From contig NC_133120.1 of the NCBI RefSeq assembly GCF_033568475.1, positions 94,320,151-94,384,150 of the forward strand: a DNA stretch of 64,000 nt, read 5' to 3'. A model generated the notes under the pieces. That model had not been told where the DNA came from. It worked only from the letters and a program-made list of their open reading frames with translations, and searched no databases. Each line of letters begins with the position of its first letter. The stretch's first letter is position 1. This document shows, in pieces, positions 38,255 to 49,576 of the stretch. Source of the DNA: Henckelia pumila. Taxonomy: Eukaryota; Streptophyta; Magnoliopsida; Lamiales; Gesneriaceae. A program made the translations under genes and the position numbers.

Positions 38255-38861
38255 ATGAGTGTGTCTCCTCTGAAATATGAAACCAAAGATTGCTGCAGCT
38301 ATGAGTTTGACTTCCAGGCAGGATTTACCCAGGTTTTTTCTTTATCTATGTAATACATCTTGCGATTCTTTATGTATTTGAGGATACGAATTTCAGTTCT
38401 TGAAGTTAGTTCATAAGATTTTAGCTGGTTTAATTCTACTTCAGTTCTTGGAAGGAGCAAGAAAGAACGCGAGCCAGGAAAGATTAATCATAACAAATCT
38501 TGGAGCATCACCAAAACAGCAATTGGATGGGGAGAAAAGGAACAAGAAGTCTTGGAAAAATTCGATCTTCTTTTGGTTCAAGTTTGACAGGAAGAACAAA
38601 TCCACAAAGCAGTCTACAAGCGGGACCAGTTCCATTTCTAAATCGGAGCGCGGTCGGTTTCATGTTTCTGGTCCAATCCAAGGAAGTGTGGGAAACATCA
38701 CTGGTAGCAGAACACAAAGGCCGGCATCCGGTCCTCTGACCGGTCTTTTCAGTTCAGCTAATCGAGCAGAGGATTGTTATCAGGTGCCTTACATATGTCT
38801 TGGCCAGCTTAAGAATCCACACAGGGTTCATTCATATGGACCGGTTTACTTGGTGACTTAG
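38255..38861 (+). CDS. Two-exon plant protein of unknown function
   Basis: Exons 38255-38332 and 38445-38861 join in frame (GT..AG) to 164 residues. It starts MSVSPLKYETKDCCSYEFDF and ends YGPVYLVT before TAG. The middle is rich in Lys, Ser and Gly (KKSWKNSIFFWFKFDRKNKS). The C-terminus contains PYICLGQLKNPHRVHSYGP. There is no membrane segment and no enzyme motif. The start lies just after a splice acceptor at 38248, and a GTAAGC donor at 37925 suggests a leader exon and a 5' UTR intron. I have the impression of a conserved uncharacterised plant family with the same two-exon shape and a conserved C-terminus, but cannot name it. It converges with the ATL gene 594 bp away. Confidence 0.75.
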
Positions 38862-39454
38862 CAATAAACCAGAAAATTGTTGTATCTTAAGAGGTCTTTT
38901 TATGCTTTTTTGTGTGATGTTTGAATGTTGAGAAAGAAAATGTAATTGTTGGTGAAAAGAGAATGTGCAATTGCCCATTTTTCCTACTAAATCAGTTTTA
39001 GTTAATTTCATGCCTACATTTCCATGTCAGATGTGAATTCTATTGGACATTTGTGCTGATAATTTCACCATAAAACCACAACGGAAGAATTGGTAGAAAG
39101 CGTGACAAAAAGTACACAAGGAAACATTAAAGAAATGGCCAAGCTTTACCATTGAAAGATTAATGAAGAAGTATAATTCTTATATCTTGCAACTATAAAC
39201 AAATCCAACCAACTGGTTTTTTTCATTTGACTCTCCTGTAAGATATGGAAACTTTTCCATCTTTACAGAGAAGCAAAAACTATACAAAATGTATCAAACA
39301 TATATCATATCCACTCCTAGAGCTTCTGATTACAAATAGCATTCAAGAATCATGGATCCAATCTTTCCTCTCCATCAAGAATTAAAAAGAATAAAATTGA
39401 ACAAATAAATGCATCATCATACAAAACGACTCATAGTATATAAGAATGAAGCAA

Positions 39455-40336
39455 TTAACTTTGTCCTCGGACTCCTTGCTCCAGGTCAAAATTCCTAGGA
39501 CTAGAAGGATTGGTTCTTCTATTGCCACCACTCAAGAGCCTTCTAAGTGATCTGAGTCTCGTTGGCAATGGTGACTTCTGTTCTTCCTCTTCATTAATCT
39601 GCATCGGAATATCGATGACCAGTATCCCATCCGACCGATTACTCGAAGATAACGACGATGAGGATGAGCTACATGGCTCATTAGTAGCAGGATTTTGATT
39701 ATCTTCCTCCACAGAATTGGGACCAAAAGTGCTGACTTGAGTTTCATCACCCCAGAATAAAACATTGGTTGGCAAATTTGGAGTTTCTGTTGAAAAGGGT
39801 GGATTCTCCACTGCCGTAACTTGTAGTGTTGTTGAATCAGCGGCAGAATTCTCAGAGGATTGGCCAGGATTCGCAACAGGGTTACGACAGAGGGGACAGG
39901 TAGAATGTGATTGAAACCACATGTCAATGCATTCTACATGGAACCCATGATTGCATTTGGGCAGAAGTCTGGTTTTTTCACCTTCGGCAACCTCACAGAG
40001 GCACACCGCACACTCTAGCCCGTCTTTGAACTCTTTGGGATCGAACAGAGAGACGGGTATGGTTCCGAGGACCGAAGGATCGAGGCCGCGGCGCAAGGCG
40101 GCAACAGCTGCTGCTTCGTGGTAGCCAGCGGAGAAGTCGAGGCGGCGACGGCGGCGGGTGGTGTCTGTGCGATTAACTTGGTGACGGTACCAGAACCATT
40201 TGGCGTAGAGGTGGAGGCAGAAGACAAAAACCACAACGAAAAAGAGGAGGATAATGGTCGCCACCATAATCTTTCCCGTGAGCTCCATCACACTTGAGTT
40301 ACTAAAGTTCCCAGCCCCTGAGTCAGAATCTGCCAT
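39455..40336 (-). CDS. ATL-type RING-H2 E3 ubiquitin ligase
   Basis: A single-exon 293-residue protein starting at the first ATG (MADSDSGAGNFSN). A membrane segment spans about residues 23-44. Basic residues (TRRRRRLD) and the ATL-defining GLD motif (residues 84-86) follow. The RING-H2 finger has C109, C112, C128, H130, H133, C136, C147 and C150, with Trp140 at the usual E2-contact place. The tail is Ser/Asn-rich and ends in a basic stretch (RLRSLRRLLSGGNRR). ATL proteins are intronless membrane ligases often involved in defence or stress signalling; the target of this one cannot be inferred. The length and layout resemble the ATL3/ATL60 group, but the exact orthologue is not decided. Confidence 0.93.
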   Translation of the reverse strand: MADSDSGAGNFSNSSVMELTGKIMVATIILLFFVVVFVFCLHLYAKWFWYRHQVNRTDTTRRRRRLDFSAGYHEAAAVAALRRGLDPSVLGTIPVSLFDPKEFKDGLECAVCLCEVAEGEKTRLLPKCNHGFHVECIDMWFQSHSTCPLCRNPVANPGQSSENSAADSTTLQVTAVENPPFSTETPNLPTNVLFWGDETQVSTFGPNSVEEDNQNPATNEPCSSSSSSLSSSNRSDGILVIDIPMQINEEEEQKSPLPTRLRSLRRLLSGGNRRTNPSSPRNFDLEQGVRGQS

Positions 40337-40678
40337 TTTCTTCAGATCCCAGGAACCAGAAGACAAAAGTTGAGATTTTTTATGGGTTTCTTGATTCAGA
40401 ATGTCGAACGAGATTTCTTGAAAATCAGAAGAAATATTTTGTTTTCGACCAAAAAAGATACTATCTATACAGGTAGATCCCAGACAAGATTTTCTTGATT
40501 ACACGAAATCGTTTCAATGACTGATTGTCGAAATTAACATTGAGATTTGGAGCAAAGCCCGAGAAAGATATATACGTAGTCTATGGAAGAACATACAAGT
40601 GAAACTCAGACGAAATATTGAGGAAGCAAAAGGGAAGATGAAGATGAAGAAGTTAAAGAAGAACGCGAATCCTCAGTT

Positions 40679-40690
40679 TTTATATATAAA
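40679..40690 (-). promoter_or_regulatory. TATA box of the ATL gene
   Basis: TATATATAAAAA on the minus strand about 345 bp upstream of the ATG, followed by an A/G-rich leader. Confidence 0.5.
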
Positions 40691-40856
40691 AACAAGATTC
40701 GAGAAAAATACTTGCGTGGTTACTATATTTATAGAATCCTAATTCTAGTCTAATCAAAAGTTTTACTTCACTTTAAAATATACGGATGTATTTGATATAT
40801 CAAATAATATTATTGATATATATATATATTTAGTTCAATATATATATATATAATAT

Positions 40857-41029
40857 AGAGTTTCTTTTAAGTGTTCACCTAAAATACCCATTACCATGCC
40901 CACCAATGATGTGACACTATTCTATTGGACCTACAATTTATCACATTTTTATCACATCCAATAGAATAGTATCACATCATTGGTGGACATGGTGGTGGGC
41001 ATGGTAGGTGGGCACCTGAAAGAAACTCT
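40857..41029. mobile_element. MITE (TTTCAAGTGCCCACC family), copy 2
   Basis: A 173-bp inverted-repeat element (AGAGTTTCTTTTAAGTG on the left; complement of AGAGTTTCTTTCAGGTG on the right) sharing arms and core with 37291-37461. It lies between TA-rich tracts. Confidence 0.78.
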
Positions 41030-41046
41030 TTATATATATATATATA

Positions 41047-41213
41047 GTCATGATCCACTGCACACCAGTGTGCAGGGATTTTGTGTGCACCGCGGGATGT
41101 TCACGCGAACATCTAAAAAAAAAATCAGATGTTCGCAAGAACATCTCAGATGTTCACGCGAACATCACAGGGTGCACACAAAATCCCTGCACACTGATGT
41201 GCAGGAGAACAAG

Positions 41214-41216
<3 letters not shown>
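41047..41216. mobile_element. Hairpin MITE with iterated GATGTTCGCGTGAACATC palindromes
   Basis: Inverted arms (CTGCACACCAGTGTGCAGGG on the left, its near-complement on the right) enclose three copies of a palindrome around GATGTTC-GAACATC. About 170 bp, embedded in (TA)n. No coding content. Confidence 0.7.

Positions 41217-41250
<34 letters not shown>
41217..41250. repeat. (TA)n microsatellite
   Basis: Alternating TA run directly after the hairpin MITE. Confidence 0.9.
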
Positions 41251-41251
<1 letters not shown>

Positions 41252-41254
<3 letters not shown>

Positions 41255-42157
41255 CTATCATGATATTATATATCTAAAATATACCACAGTGTTATAGTAT
41301 AATAATAATAAATAAATATTTTGGTACATGAACTATTGATAAAATGTCAAATTGGTATATGAACTATTGAAAATGGTTTAATTGGTATATAATCAAACTC
41401 AAAAGTCAATTTTGCTCTTTTCTTAAATTTCTTTTAAATTAAATATTGTTATTAAATTGATTAATTAAACTACAAGTCTACATACATATTTTTATCTTTT
41501 AAATTATTATATTAATTACAATTGTAAATATAAATTTATATTTACTAATTACTATACTATAAAAAAAATATTACATATCATTATACGAAAAAATATTCAA
41601 CGTAAAATTTATGGATTATAAATGAAAGACACACACATATATATATAATTTTTAATTTGATTAATATAAATAATAATATTATAACATAAATAAACAGTAA
41701 AATATATATCTTTTATTATATATTTTTAATATATATTATTTTTAAATATATAATTTATCAATTGTTATATATATATATGTATATGTGCATGTTTGTATTA
41801 ATTAATATTTACAATGTTTCTTACAATGAGTACAATCTCTTTTCTATAATATAAAATTTAAATAAATATAAATTTATGTTTATAATTGTATTAATAAAAT
41901 AATATTTAAAAATAAATTATGTATATATTTTAATTTAACAAAAATATTAGACTTTAAAATAATGTAGGTGAAGGATAAAATTGGCTTTATAAGTTGATTA
42001 TGTACCAATTAAACCATTTTCAATAGTTCATATATCAATTTGATATTTTATCAATTGTTCGTGTATCAAAATGAATTTTAGTCTATATTAATCTATCATG
42101 ATATTATATATCTAAAATATACCACGGTGTTATTGTATAATAATAAATAAATAAATA
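41252..42157. mobile_element. Inverted-repeat element flanked by about 70-bp direct repeats
   Basis: Inverted arms of about 110 bp (left from 41319, TTTGGTACATGAACTATTGA; right ending near 42078) enclose an AT-rich core. Outside the arms, about 70 bp (AATCTATCATGATATTATAT...) occur as a direct repeat at 41252-41318 and 42090-42157. The superfamily is not clear. Confidence 0.6.
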
Positions 42158-43110
42158 CAAGATTCTATAAAATTCTTATCCGTCATCATACGAAATAGGA
42201 GAAAAATCATCCGGGGTCCAACAAACCGCTGAGTTGGAAAAAAAAATTAAAATTAAAATAAATTAAAGGCAATGTTTCAGAAACAGCAGTCAACGTAGAC
42301 TTGGGATTAGTGTGTCAATGAAGCTCACACGGCGGCGTTTTGAACGGGCAAGAGAATGCGATCCATCAACTTGGATCACACTTCTTGGATGCTTCCACTT
42401 GTATTGACCCCTTCGCTTCAACTTCTTCTTCTATTTTTTTTTTATTAAAAAAAAAAAGAATTGTTTTACTGAATTAAACGTCAATTTAATAACGATGCGT
42501 AGGTCTTCCGTGCTCACATCCCAATATCTATCTCCAGGACTCAACCGTATTCATATATACAATGTAAAGTAATATATTGACATAAAACATAATATTTTAT
42601 AAATTGAATCGAATAAAAGATATGTTTTACAAAATTTATATGTGAGATCGATATTTGTGAATAATTATAATACAATCAATATGATTTTAGTTTTTTTTAG
42701 TTAGGGGATATATTGATGTTATAATTTAATATTGAGTTCCAGATTTCATCTCAAACTTAAGATTTTGATGTCGGATGTATTATAATTCATCAATCAATTT
42801 ATTCAATTACCAATTGCCAATACAAATATGTGAATTATAGCTGAGAAATAAACAATTCCAAGTAGTTTATAGAAGAAATTTTGACGTAATTTTTTTTGAA
42901 AAGGTGCATAAATTTTTTCGAAGTAAATTTTTTTGAAAACAAATTTGATGTCATTGGTGTGACTTTGGTTGGATTATACTAGTTAGGAGAGGAAAGGCAA
43001 CTATCTTGACTTTTCGTTTGGCTTTAGTTTGACCATAGAAGAAATATAATTATAAGACGTGGAGCATTCAAATTTGTCTTCTTGATTTGAATTTGAAAAT
43101 TTTGCAATAA

Positions 43111-43145
<35 letters not shown>

Positions 43146-44977
43146 TGAGTTAATTTGTAGGTATATATGTGTGTGTGTGTGTTCAGTGTTGTAACTTAAA
43201 TGGTTTTTAATTGCCGTGTAAATAAAGTTACAATATTTACTCCAAAAAAAGGTCATAATAATATCGAATTTCCATTGATTTTCTAGGCAGGTTACTTTAA
43301 TTTGTAGGTCATAATATAGGCTAGTGGATTGGTTCATTCGCATTGCGAAAAAATTTCTTGTTGAGGTTAAATTTGAGCAAAATTTACTTGCAATAATAAT
43401 TAGTTGGTGAAACAGAGACATTAATTGGGGCTTTTTGGAGCATACCGAACGAGGTCTCTATTGCCTTGGTCAGGCGTCAAGTATTTTAGTAAACTAAATT
43501 CCCTTTATGCAATAAGCATGTTCAATATTTCATCATTTTGCTTTTGATCTTTCTTTACTTCTTTTATTCTAGATTCTAATCATGAGCTAGCTATGATCAT
43601 TATAAATATCTGTGGCGTTAGGGAGGACCTCACGATTTCTATGAAAATAAAATATGCATTGAATGATGAATAATAAGTATATTTTGGTGTTGGAGATATT
43701 TTCTTTAACAACATCTATTTTGATTCTAATGATTTTTATTTACTTGAGAATCAATGTATTATATCACGTGAAAAAATAATAAATAAATTTTTTTGTAAAC
43801 GTTGTGTTTGTAGTGAAAATTCATAATTTTTCACGAAATTGATCCGTGAAATTTTGGCGATGGACTTGACTAACTAAAAATGATATTCCTTAGAAAATTA
43901 CCAAAACATATGGTGGAACTAATCAAATCAACTAACTTTTAATTGCTTGGTAGATCAAGCATATACCGATACTGTAATATATAATTCCACGTAAAATGAA
44001 AAGCTACATCAAACTGATTTTGTATACTCCTCTTTCGGACATGTGTCTACATTAAAATACATATTTGTCGACATCATGCATAAAAAAATGCATATTTTAC
44101 TTGTCAAACAAAAAATATGTATATTTTTACATGAACAACGCAACACGACGATATATGAAATGAAATTTCAGACAGATTTTGAAAGAATTGCAAAGGATTT
44201 TATGAGTGATTGGTTAAACTGGCTATCATCATTTGTCGGTAAAGAAGACATGAAGGCAATTATTGGGGGCTTTTTTGTCTTGCAATTTTGAAGCCTTTTT
44301 CATTTTCCAATACATACAGACAAAATTACATGAGTTTGTTGAATGCCTGCGACGCATGGCTCATATATGTATAAAAAAAATTGGAGATCCGTTTCCCCGG
44401 ATTGGGGGTCTGAGTTCCGAAATTAAGGAATAAAAAGAAGGCACACAATTAAGGGTTGCTGTCTGAAAAACACTTGCATTTTCCAACAAAATGATGAAAT
44501 CCAAATTATATTATATTTACATAATAATCAATCATAATCCTCGCTGCTCTTTGCTTTGGTTTTTCTATATTATCTTATGATTTTGTTGAATTATATAATA
44601 GTACACGTGATGCTTCAAGAAATGAGTGATGTCTAGTTTGGATAGGATGGTGATTAGAGTTTAATTTATTAATACTATTGGCAATTCGAAATTTGAAGGG
44701 ACAATTGTGAAAATGTCTTAAGTTTCCTTTTTATCAAACTTGGTTCGATTGTAGCTATGGAGATATTCTTGTTATGCGTCGTGTCAAATCAATTGATCAA
44801 GAATCGATACAAGAATTATATTTTTGTTTTATGATCAGGAAACAACACATCAAGACATTAAAATTGGTTATTTTAAATCTTTCAAATTTAATAATATAGT
44901 TATAATGTAGTATATGTATATATATGGTAACTAGACAAATTTATTTGATGAGAACATACAAACAAATTTATACATAT
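42158..44977. other. Long AT-rich spacer
   Basis: No gene recognised on either strand. A (TG)n(TA)n microsatellite lies at about 43110-43182. The open frames at 43068-43421 and 44043-44291 lack an ATG-based start or a family signature. Confidence 0.5.
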
Positions 44978-44986
44978 GTTACAAGG

Positions 44987-45382
44987 CGGGACGAAATCCT
45001 CTGCTACATTTGGTGTTACAAACCGTGCTACACTTTTTCTAAAAAAAACCTCGTTTGCACAAATTATTAAAAATTAAATTCACTAAACAACATTGATGAA
45101 CAAAATATAATTAATCATTGATAAAATTTTTGATTCACCTATTTTTCAATTAAAATGGGCAATAAATTGTGTCCCAAGCACGATAAATGAGTAAAATAAT
45201 GTATTGATGATTTTTTTAAATTGAAAAAATAGGTGAATCGAAAATTTTATCAATGATTAATTATATATTGTTCATACATGTTGTTTAGTGAATTTAATTT
45301 TTAATAATTTGTGCAAAAATGGTTTTTTTTAGCAAAATGTAGCACGATTTGTAGCACCAAGTGTAGCAGAAGATTTCGTCCC
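44987..45382. mobile_element. Foldback MITE with long inverted arms
   Basis: About 396 bp. The left arm CGGGACGAAATCCTCTGCTA is matched in reverse by the right arm (TAGCAGAAGATTTCGTCCC); arms exceed 150 bp. The flanks share GTTACAAG (44978-44985 and 45383-45390), an 8-9-bp target duplication compatible with Mutator or hAT. Confidence 0.75.
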
Positions 45383-45700
45383 GTTACAAGACAGACAAAT
45401 GGTTTTTCATCACGAGCCCAAAAAAAAGGACCGATGAGTGTATGTATTGGGCCATGCAATTGAGGTTACAATCCAATTAAAAAATTTGGGCCGACCACGA
45501 AATAAATATGACCCAGCCCGGTGACTTGGACCGGTAATGGGTCACTGTCCACCGACGACCTTTCTCCTCCGATCAACCACCACAAATCCATTAATGGAAA
45601 TTAGCTGTACTTGCTCTTTCCACTGCACAGACCCAGAAAAATTGCTATTCATACGATTTCTGTGATTTTTCCTCGAAATCGTGGGAAAAAGGGTTGGGTG

Positions 45701-47813
45701 ATGATGGAACGCGAGCACTCTGATGAAGAGGAGGATCACGAAAACCTAATTTCTCAGAATGCCAGGTCCAGCGACGCCAACCACCGCCGTTCCTCGTTCC
45801 AGATCGACGATTTCAAGGATCAAATCTCGAGCACCTCCCGCAAATGCCATAAGAGGTATCTTTTTGCGGTTTTCTTGCCCCTCATGATATTGTTGCTCTA
45901 TTTTACGACGGACCTGAAGAACCTTTTCCAAACCCGCATACCGACGGCTAAGGATCTCGGAGAAAATCCTTCGGTTAATCGTATGCGCGAGTCTGAATTG
46001 CGCGCTCTGAGTTTGCTTAAGCAGCAGGAAATTGAGCTCTTCAAAACGTGGAATAGGACCGCATTGGTGACAAAATTGTATCTTGATGATGTGAAGAATG
46101 GCGGTGTGGTGAATCGGAGTTCTTTTGACGGTGGTGATAAAGGCATTGTGACTTCTTCAATGCTCGAGGACTTGAAATCTCGTGTTTTCAGCGAAATTTC
46201 ATTGAACAAACAAATTCAAGGGGTTCTTTTGTCATCCCATGAAAGTGGGGATTTCGTGGATTTGAATGAGAACTACACAGATGCAAGTTTTGGGGGTTGG
46301 AGCAGGTGCGGGAAGGTGGATCAGAGGTTATCTGAGAGGAAGACTGTTGAGTGGAAGCCGAAATCAAACAAGTATCTGTTTGCAATTTGTACTTCTGGTC
46401 AAATGTCGAATCATTTGATCTGTTTGGAGAAGCACATGTTCTTTGCAGCTTTGCTCAATCGTGTTTTGGTGATCCCTAGTGCAAAGGTTGATTACGAGTT
46501 CCATCGGGTACTGGATATTGAGAATATTAACAAGTGTGTGGGAAGGAAAGTTGTGGTCACGTTTGAGGAATTGTTGGAGAGTAAGAAGAATTCTGTGCAT
46601 ATCGACAAATTCTTATGCTATTTCTCATTGCCGCAGCCTTGTTTTGTGGATGATGATCATGTGAAGAAATTGAAGGGGTTGGGTCTCACATTTGGTAAGA
46701 TTGAAGCGGTTTGGAAGGAGGATGTGAAGAATCCAAAGGCAAAAACGGTTCAGGATGTCTTAGGTAAGTTTACCTCGGATGATGATGTTATCGCAGTTGG
46801 AGACATGTTCTTTGCAGATGTGGAGAGGGACCGGGTGATGCAGTCTGGTGGTCCTATTGCCCACAAATGTAAGACACTGCTGGAGCCAAATCGGCTTATT
46901 CTGCTCACTGCTCAACGTTTTATTCAGACATTCCTTGGGAAGGACTTCATAGCTCTTCATTTTCGGCGACATGGTTTCTTGAAATTCTGGTTCGTTCTCG
47001 TTCATTCTGGTCTTGTTTCCACATTTTGCAATGGCTTTATATAACCTCTTGTTGAACTTTGTTGATGTTTTTCCAGCAACGCCAAGAAACCAAGCTGCTT
47101 TTACCCTGTTCCTCAAGCTGCAGATTGCATAAATAGAGTGGTTGAACGGGCTGGCACTCCTGTGATATATCTTTCTACAGATGCTGCAGCAAGTGAAACT
47201 GGTTTACTGCAGTCACTCCTTACCTGGAATGGGAAGACTGTGCCACTTGTTCATAGACCTGCACGTAATTTTGCTGAAAAGTGGGATGCTCTTCTATACA
47301 GGCATGGACTTGAGGAAGATCCTCAGGTGAGCTTTCAATTTGCTTGTTTCTTTTATCGATTCAATTGCAAGTCATTTATCTCTAGATGAATTTTGATGAT
47401 GTCATTGTTCACAAATACTCTGTTTTTTTTTTTCTTCGTTAAAGTCAATTTAACTTTTAGCACAAAATAAGACTCGATGATCAATTTAGCTCTTGCTTTT
47501 AACAGCCATAAATGAATCAGAAATCTTTCGTCAATTGTTGGAATCAATAAATAAACACTTTGAAAAATGTTGAAGTTAGGGCAAAGCAACTTTTGAACAA
47601 GGCCACTTACTTTAAAATTGAATTTTCATCATGAAGGTGGAAGCAATGTTAGATAAGACTATTTGTGCTCTGTCTACCGTGTTTATTGGATCCTCTGGGT
47701 CTACATTTACGGAAGATATCTTGCGGCTTCGTAAGGACTGGGGATCAGCATCTTTATGTGATGAATACCTGTGTCAGGGTGAAAATCCGAATTTTATTGC
47801 AGAAGATGAGTGA
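45701..47813 (+). CDS. Plant O-fucosyltransferase family protein
   Basis: Exons 45701-46989, 47077-47326 and 47637-47813 join in frame to 571 residues. The start is the first ATG of the frame (MMEREHSDEEED). An acidic cytosolic tail leads to a single membrane anchor at about residues 53-70 (FAVFLPLMILLLYF), so this is a type II Golgi-type protein. The catalytic region has the family's substrate-binding features: YLFAICTSGQMSNHLICLEK, then LHFRRHGFLKFC-NAKK around the first splice junction, and VIYLSTDAAASE. Possible N-glycosylation sites are NRT, NRS and NYT. Members of the GDP-fucose O-fucosyltransferase superfamily are thought to transfer sugar to proteins or cell-wall glycans; the substrate here is unknown. 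It converges with the plastid gene 750 bp downstream. Confidence 0.93.
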
Positions 47814-48563
47814 ACGGGTCATGTGTATATTCATGTACACTCAACAGGAAAACATTCTGTCACCTAGATAGCAACGATGGGAAGAGGAGTTGCTCTATTT
47901 GATTATTTTTTTCCAATTCTTTTATTACCACCCACCGCAGAGGCGTGAACAACGGAAGACATGGCAGTGGAACTTGCTGTGTTGGAGTTTGTTCGAACAA
48001 GCAAAACACATCCTGCGATGGGATCTTGGCTGATTTTTCTTCATCTGCATTCTGATGGATGATTCATAGGGTTCCGGATTTGTTTATTGAAGTTGATTGT
48101 CTTGCCTAGCTTAGTTTGGCGCATTGTGATGGTTGGACATGTAACATTTCGTTGTTGTGACTTGTGAACCTCCTCCGAGGCTTCGTCTGATGTACATTTA
48201 GGGGAAACTTTGAACAGCGTTACCCGTTTTTGTTCGCTGAATAATGAGAACATATGTTTGACAACTTATGCACAACATTTGATTGCTATTTGTACTCTCC
48301 AATCGGTTTCGACTCTCTTGCTCCAAACATGCCTGGAAATACTAATTTTCAGGGTCTTGTTCTTTCAAGTTTCTTGTTTTTATTCTAAAGCTTTCTCTGA
48401 ACATAATCACATAAATTTGTTGTATGATATTAAAAAATCAGATACAAGCAACGATCAGAGTGTGTCAGGCAACCAAAACTTTGATAAAATAAAAAATAAA
48501 AATACTCGTGGAGTTGTATTCATGCCGACAGAATAAACACACTTTTTTCCAAAAATACAGAAA
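47814..48563. other. 3' regions between two convergent genes
   Basis: Probably the 3' untranslated regions of the O-fucosyltransferase gene (plus) and the LHC-like gene (minus). Nothing else recognised. Confidence 0.5.
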
Positions 48564-49121
48564 CTATGGCCACACACTCACTTTCTCCTTCTCATACTTG
48601 ACATACAAAGCAGAAACAGCAGCCACGAAATACAACTGAATGAAAATAATAGCTGGTGAATGATAGCTTATCACTCCCTGTCCAGTCGCCAACTCCACTG
48701 ATAACAGAGCACATAATCCAAGAATGGCAAGCCGGCCGTGGATACGCTCCGCAAAAGAGCTGAACCCGAATTCCACACTCAACCCTTCAGACACAGCTTC
48801 TTTAAGCGGCACCGGAGGCAGGAAAATGCTCGACCCAGATCCTGATCCTGATCCGGACCCACTTTTCTTCCCTTTTTTGCTTTTCCGAAGCTCCGCTTTC
48901 TTGCCCGTGCCACTGCGGTTACGAAGGCGGATCTTGTACAGGCGGTTTTCGAAGCTGTCTTCCGTGCCTGGTTCGGATTCGGGCTCGTCTGGGGAGGGAT
49001 CTTCTTCGGTTGCGGCGCGGAGGATAGTGAAATTTCGAGGCGGCGAGTTCAGGCGGGCCGAGGATGGGAATGCTGAGCTTGGTTTGGGGAGTCGGAGAGA
49101 CGAAGGTGGTAGAGTCGCCAT
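48564..49121 (-). CDS. Plastid LHC-like (one chlorophyll-binding-type helix) protein
   Basis: A single-exon 185-residue protein from a good ATG (AAAAATGGCG). Residues 1 to about 35 are Ser/Pro/Arg-rich, typical of a plastid transit peptide. An acidic stretch (EEDPSPDEPESEPGTED), a basic segment and a run of five Gly-Ser pairs follow. The C-terminal third has the LHC-like motif FAERIHGRLAILGL (E-R-x-x-G-R-x-A as in ELIP, SEP and OHP proteins), leading into a helix. A second hydrophobic helix (AIIFIQLYFVAAVSALYV) comes before the end. Such proteins sit in thylakoids and help handle pigments or light stress. Family membership is likely; the exact member is not recognised. The pentuple Gly-Ser linker is coded by a short DNA tandem repeat. 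Confidence 0.72.
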   Translation of the reverse strand: MATLPPSSLRLPKPSSAFPSSARLNSPPRNFTILRAATEEDPSPDEPESEPGTEDSFENRLYKIRLRNRSGTGKKAELRKSKKGKKSGSGSGSGSGSSIFLPPVPLKEAVSEGLSVEFGFSSFAERIHGRLAILGLCALLSVELATGQGVISYHSPAIIFIQLYFVAAVSALYVKYEKEKVSVWP

Positions 49122-49576
49122 TTTTCTCTGGTTGTGGCCACTAATTGATGATTGGATATTGGGCAGGAGACTTTGGTCAATATTAAAATCTGTGGTGCCA
49201 CTCCAAACACCACAAAAAGCTTTACAAAAAATTGTTTTCCAAAAAATTACAAAATTATATTATATTCTTAATATTCCTTTGTTTTTTATCGTGAAATTTT
49301 CAGTTACAAAAATATATACTCTGTCAATTGTTATATTTTTTTCTGGCAAATTTTTTTTGAGTTGGATGATTTACATGAACGTGCATCTTTGGATTTGCTC
49401 AAAATAGATTGAGACAATGAAATGAGGCTGTGAATAGAAGAATACAAATTTAAATCCGAATAGAATAAACTAGAATCGATTTCACCACTAAAGAAAGGGC
49501 CAAAACAGTGCTTTCAGTAACTCTCTGTTGCAACCTTAATTGCTTGCCTTTTATTGGAAGCTGCATAAGCTGTTTT
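49122..49576. other. Promoter region of the LHC-like gene and 3' end of the ATPase gene
   Basis: No separate gene is seen. It must contain the promoter of the minus-strand LHC-like gene and the 3' untranslated region of the ATPase gene. Confidence 0.45.

Noticed and set aside
40980-41277. Open frames running through the hairpin MITE into (TA)n
   Set aside because: They consist of MITE and microsatellite sequence; no gene evidence.
48724-49407. A 227-codon plus-strand frame with Asp-Pro repeats
   Set aside because: Antisense shadow of the LHC-like gene; the Asp-Pro run is the reverse of the Gly-Ser repeat.
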